A stretch of 64,000 bases of DNA. Source: Celerinatantimonas yamalensis (lineage in GTDB: Bacteria; Pseudomonadota; Gammaproteobacteria; Enterobacterales; Celerinatantimonadaceae). The stretch is from positions 248,001 to 312,000 of the forward strand of contig NZ_JBEQCT010000003.1 of assembly GCF_046054155.1 (NCBI RefSeq), read 5' to 3'. Below, one piece after another: positions 62,008 through 64,000 of the stretch. Positions within the stretch are counted from its first letter, which is position 1. Each line of letters opens with the position of its first letter. The notes under the pieces were generated by a model. That model saw nothing but the letters and a program-made list of their open reading frames with translations. It searched no databases and was not told the origin of the DNA. Both the position numbers and the translations under genes were made by a program.

Positions 62008-63060
62008 ATGCGTGTCGCTGATTTTAGTTATGAACTTCCTGAAGAGCTTATTGCCCGTTATCCATCCGAACAGCGTCGTGATTGCCGTTTACTAAGCTTA
62101 GATGGCAATAGCGGCGCCATTGAACACCGTCAATTTCCGGATATCGTCAGTTTGATTCATCCAGGTGATCTTTTAGTGTTTAACGACACGCGGGTGATTC
62201 CCGCGCGGGTCTATGGTCACAAAGCAACCGGTGGTAAAATTGAAATATTAATTGAACGCGTGCTCGATGAACATCGTGTGTTGGCGCATATGCGTTCATC
62301 TAAGCCACCCAAGGAAGGTGCACGGTTACGATTTGCCGATGCATTCGATGCGACCATGTTAGCGCGTCATGACGCATTATTTGAATTGCGTTTTGACGAT
62401 GCCAGAGGTGTTTTGGAATTGCTCGATAATTATGGGCATATGCCATTACCTCCCTATATTGACAGGCCTGATGAACAAAGCGATAAAGAACGTTATCAAA
62501 CGGTTTATAATCGAGCACCGGGCGCTGTTGCTGCGCCAACCGCTGGTTTACACTTTGATCAAGCATTGATTCAAGAGTTGGAAAACAAAGGCGTTGAGAC
62601 AGCTTATGTCACCTTACATGTGGGTGCGGGAACGTTTCAATCGATTCGTGTTGATCATGTTGAAGAGCATCATATGCATAGTGAGTATGCAATTGTCTCG
62701 GATTCGGTCGTTGAAAAAGTACTAGCGACCAAAGCTCGAGGGGGACGGGTGATTGCGGTCGGTACGACCTCAGTGCGTTCATTAGAAAGTGCTGCTAAAG
62801 CGTGCCAAGATGGTTTGATTGCGCCGTATCTCGATGAAACGGATATATTTATTTATCCCGGCTATCGTTTTGAAGTGATTGATGCCATGATTACCAATTT
62901 CCATCTTCCTGAGTCAACTTTAGTGATGTTGGTCAGTGCATTTGCAGGTAAAGAGCATATATTAGGGGCGTATCGCCAAGCGGTTGTGCAGCACTATCAG
63001 TTTTTTAGTTACGGGGATGCGATGTTCATCACTCGACAAGAGAGTTCGACGCCAGCCTAA
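62008..63060 (+). CDS. queA: S-adenosylmethionine:tRNA ribosyltransferase-isomerase
   Basis: Converts preQ1-tRNA to epoxyqueuosine-tRNA using the ribosyl group of SAM. The 350-residue protein begins MRVADFSYELPEELIARYPSEQRR-like (core DFSYELPEELIA) and carries NDTRVIPARVYG, GHMPLPPYI, APTAGLHFD, LHVGAGTFQSI, HMHSEYAIV and NFHLPESTLVMLVSAF, all family signatures. Length matches E. coli (356). Followed 20 bp later by tgt. Confidence 0.97.
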   Translation: MRVADFSYELPEELIARYPSEQRRDCRLLSLDGNSGAIEHRQFPDIVSLIHPGDLLVFNDTRVIPARVYGHKATGGKIEILIERVLDEHRVLAHMRSSKPPKEGARLRFADAFDATMLARHDALFELRFDDARGVLELLDNYGHMPLPPYIDRPDEQSDKERYQTVYNRAPGAVAAPTAGLHFDQALIQELENKGVETAYVTLHVGAGTFQSIRVDHVEEHHMHSEYAIVSDSVVEKVLATKARGGRVIAVGTTSVRSLESAAKACQDGLIAPYLDETDIFIYPGYRFEVIDAMITNFHLPESTLVMLVSAFAGKEHILGAYRQAVVQHYQFFSYGDAMFITRQESSTPA

Positions 63061-63080
63061 TTTTTTTGGAAAAATGGACG

Positions 63081-64000
63081 ATGAAATACGAATTATTTAA
63101 TACCGATGGTAAAGCGCGGCGCGGTCAACTTGTCTTTGAACGTGGTTGTGTGCAAACGCCTGCGTTTATGCCTGTTGGTACCTATGGCACCGTAAAAGGA
63201 ATGACCCCTGAAGAAGTGAGCGCCACAGGTGCTGAAATTATATTGGGGAATACCTTCCATTTATGGTTACGTCCCGGCCAAGCGGTGATGCGCAAGCATG
63301 GCGATTTGCATGATTTTATGAATTGGTCTGGCCCCATTCTGACTGACTCCGGTGGATTCCAAGTATTTAGTTTGGGCGATATTCGTAAAATCACCGAGGA
63401 GGGCGTGCATTTCCGTAATCCAGTTAACGGTGAAAAGATCTTTTTAAGCCCTGAAAAATCAATGGAAATTCAGTACGATTTGGGTTCTGATATCGTCATG
63501 ATTTTCGATGAATGTACGCCATATCCAGCCACAGAAATTGAAGCTGAAAAATCCATGCAGATGTCTCTACGCTGGGCTGCTAGAAGTCGCCAGCGATTTG
63601 ACGAATTAGGCAATCCCAATGCCTTATTTGGGATTATTCAAGGTGGCGTGTATGAGCACTTGCGAGATGTTTCATTGGATGGGCTGCTCAAAGTTGGGTT
63701 CGATGGCTACGCCATTGGTGGGTTGGCTGTCGGTGAGCCAAAACCAGATATGCATCGGATTTTAACGCATGTTACCGATAAAATCCCCGCCAACAAACCC
63801 CGTTATTTAATGGGGGTAGGTAAACCAGAAGATTTGGTCGAAGGGGTTCGCCGTGGGGTTGATATGTTTGATTGCGTGATGCCGACACGTAATGCGCGTA
63901 ATGGTCATTTATTCACCGCTGATGGGGTGATTAAAATCCGTAATGCGCGCCACCGCGATGATACCAGTTCACTGGAAGAGGCTTGTGATTGCTACACTTG
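63081..64000 (+). CDS. tgt: Queuine tRNA-ribosyltransferase (tRNA-guanine transglycosylase), 3' truncated by window
   Basis: Exchanges guanine-34 for preQ1 in GUN-anticodon tRNAs. It starts at ATG 63081 (MKYELFNTDGKARRG) and runs to the window end, 306 of about 375 codons. Visible: TPAFMPVGTYGTVKG, NTFHLWLRPG, the substrate Asp in LTDSGGFQVFSLG, MIFDECTPYP, FGIIQGGVYE, GGLAVGEPK, the nucleophile Asp in VDMFDCVMPTRNARNG, and the first Cys pair (CDCYT) of the zinc site. In frame throughout. Operon with queA. Confidence 0.96.
   Translation, partial: MKYELFNTDGKARRGQLVFERGCVQTPAFMPVGTYGTVKGMTPEEVSATGAEIILGNTFHLWLRPGQAVMRKHGDLHDFMNWSGPILTDSGGFQVFSLGDIRKITEEGVHFRNPVNGEKIFLSPEKSMEIQYDLGSDIVMIFDECTPYPATEIEAEKSMQMSLRWAARSRQRFDELGNPNALFGIIQGGVYEHLRDVSLDGLLKVGFDGYAIGGLAVGEPKPDMHRILTHVTDKIPANKPRYLMGVGKPEDLVEGVRRGVDMFDCVMPTRNARNGHLFTADGVIKIRNARHRDDTSSLEEACDCYT

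Noticed and set aside
1..64000. tRNA, rRNA or riboswitch genes
   Set aside because: I looked for T-arm GGTTCGAATCC-type boxes with a matching acceptor stem and for common riboswitch cores and found none I could support.

Overview
The window is chromosomal DNA of a facultatively anaerobic, aquatic-type gammaproteobacterium. This rests on gene content and order: ychF-pth-rplY-prs-ispE-lolB facing hemA-prfA-prmC-sirB2-sirB1-kdsA, ubiU/ubiV/ubiT for oxygen-independent ubiquinone synthesis, phoBR-ppk, and acpH beside queA-tgt. I cannot name the genus with confidence; the synteny fits lineages near Vibrionales, Aeromonadales and Celerinatantimonas.

Layout. 1-4.9 kb: a cytosine salvage operon (3' end of codB, a PucR-type regulator, codA) and a solitary GH51 arabinofuranosidase. 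5-20.5 kb: dense housekeeping DNA covering translation quality control, PRPP, isoprenoid, lipoprotein, haem, KDO and ubiquinone functions. 20.5-29.7 kb: a low-coding accretion region. It holds eroded P2-like tail genes (X and D) flanking an intact AT-rich gene for a Cry34-like aegerolysin, a block of 134/151-bp tandem units containing pieces of a CRISPR repeat, an orphan type I-F CRISPR array with leader and IHF site but no cas genes, an IS3-family fragment, a metallophosphatase, an HD-GYP sensor, a lone HigA-type antitoxin and dispersed palindromic repeats. 29.8-45.2 kb: mixed metabolic and regulatory genes (YebC-like regulator, GlgC, TrhP, RdgC, diguanylate cyclase, aldo/keto reductase, an EfeO-like periplasmic protein, a flavodoxin beside a dead HxlR regulator, MdtG, and a SoxR/VOC divergent pair with a textbook SoxR promoter). 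45.2-64 kb: sbcDC, galU, a glucosylglycerate module (GH13 phosphorylase converging on gpgS-gpgP), phoBR with Pho box, ppk, an orphan Pho-type promoter, acpH, queA and the 5' part of tgt.

How genes work together. GpgS and GpgP should make the compatible solute glucosylglycerate from NDP-glucose and 3-phosphoglycerate; the convergent GH13_18 enzyme could recover glucose-1-phosphate from it, and GalU next door turns that into UDP-glucose. PhoBR and Ppk form a phosphate-response block. SoxR appears to switch on a VOC-family gene directly, close to the MdtG efflux pump. The most unusual items are the insecticidal-toxin-like aegerolysin lodged in phage tail remnants, and the tandem block that seems to have arisen by recombination between a dispersed chromosomal repeat and the trailer end of the CRISPR array.
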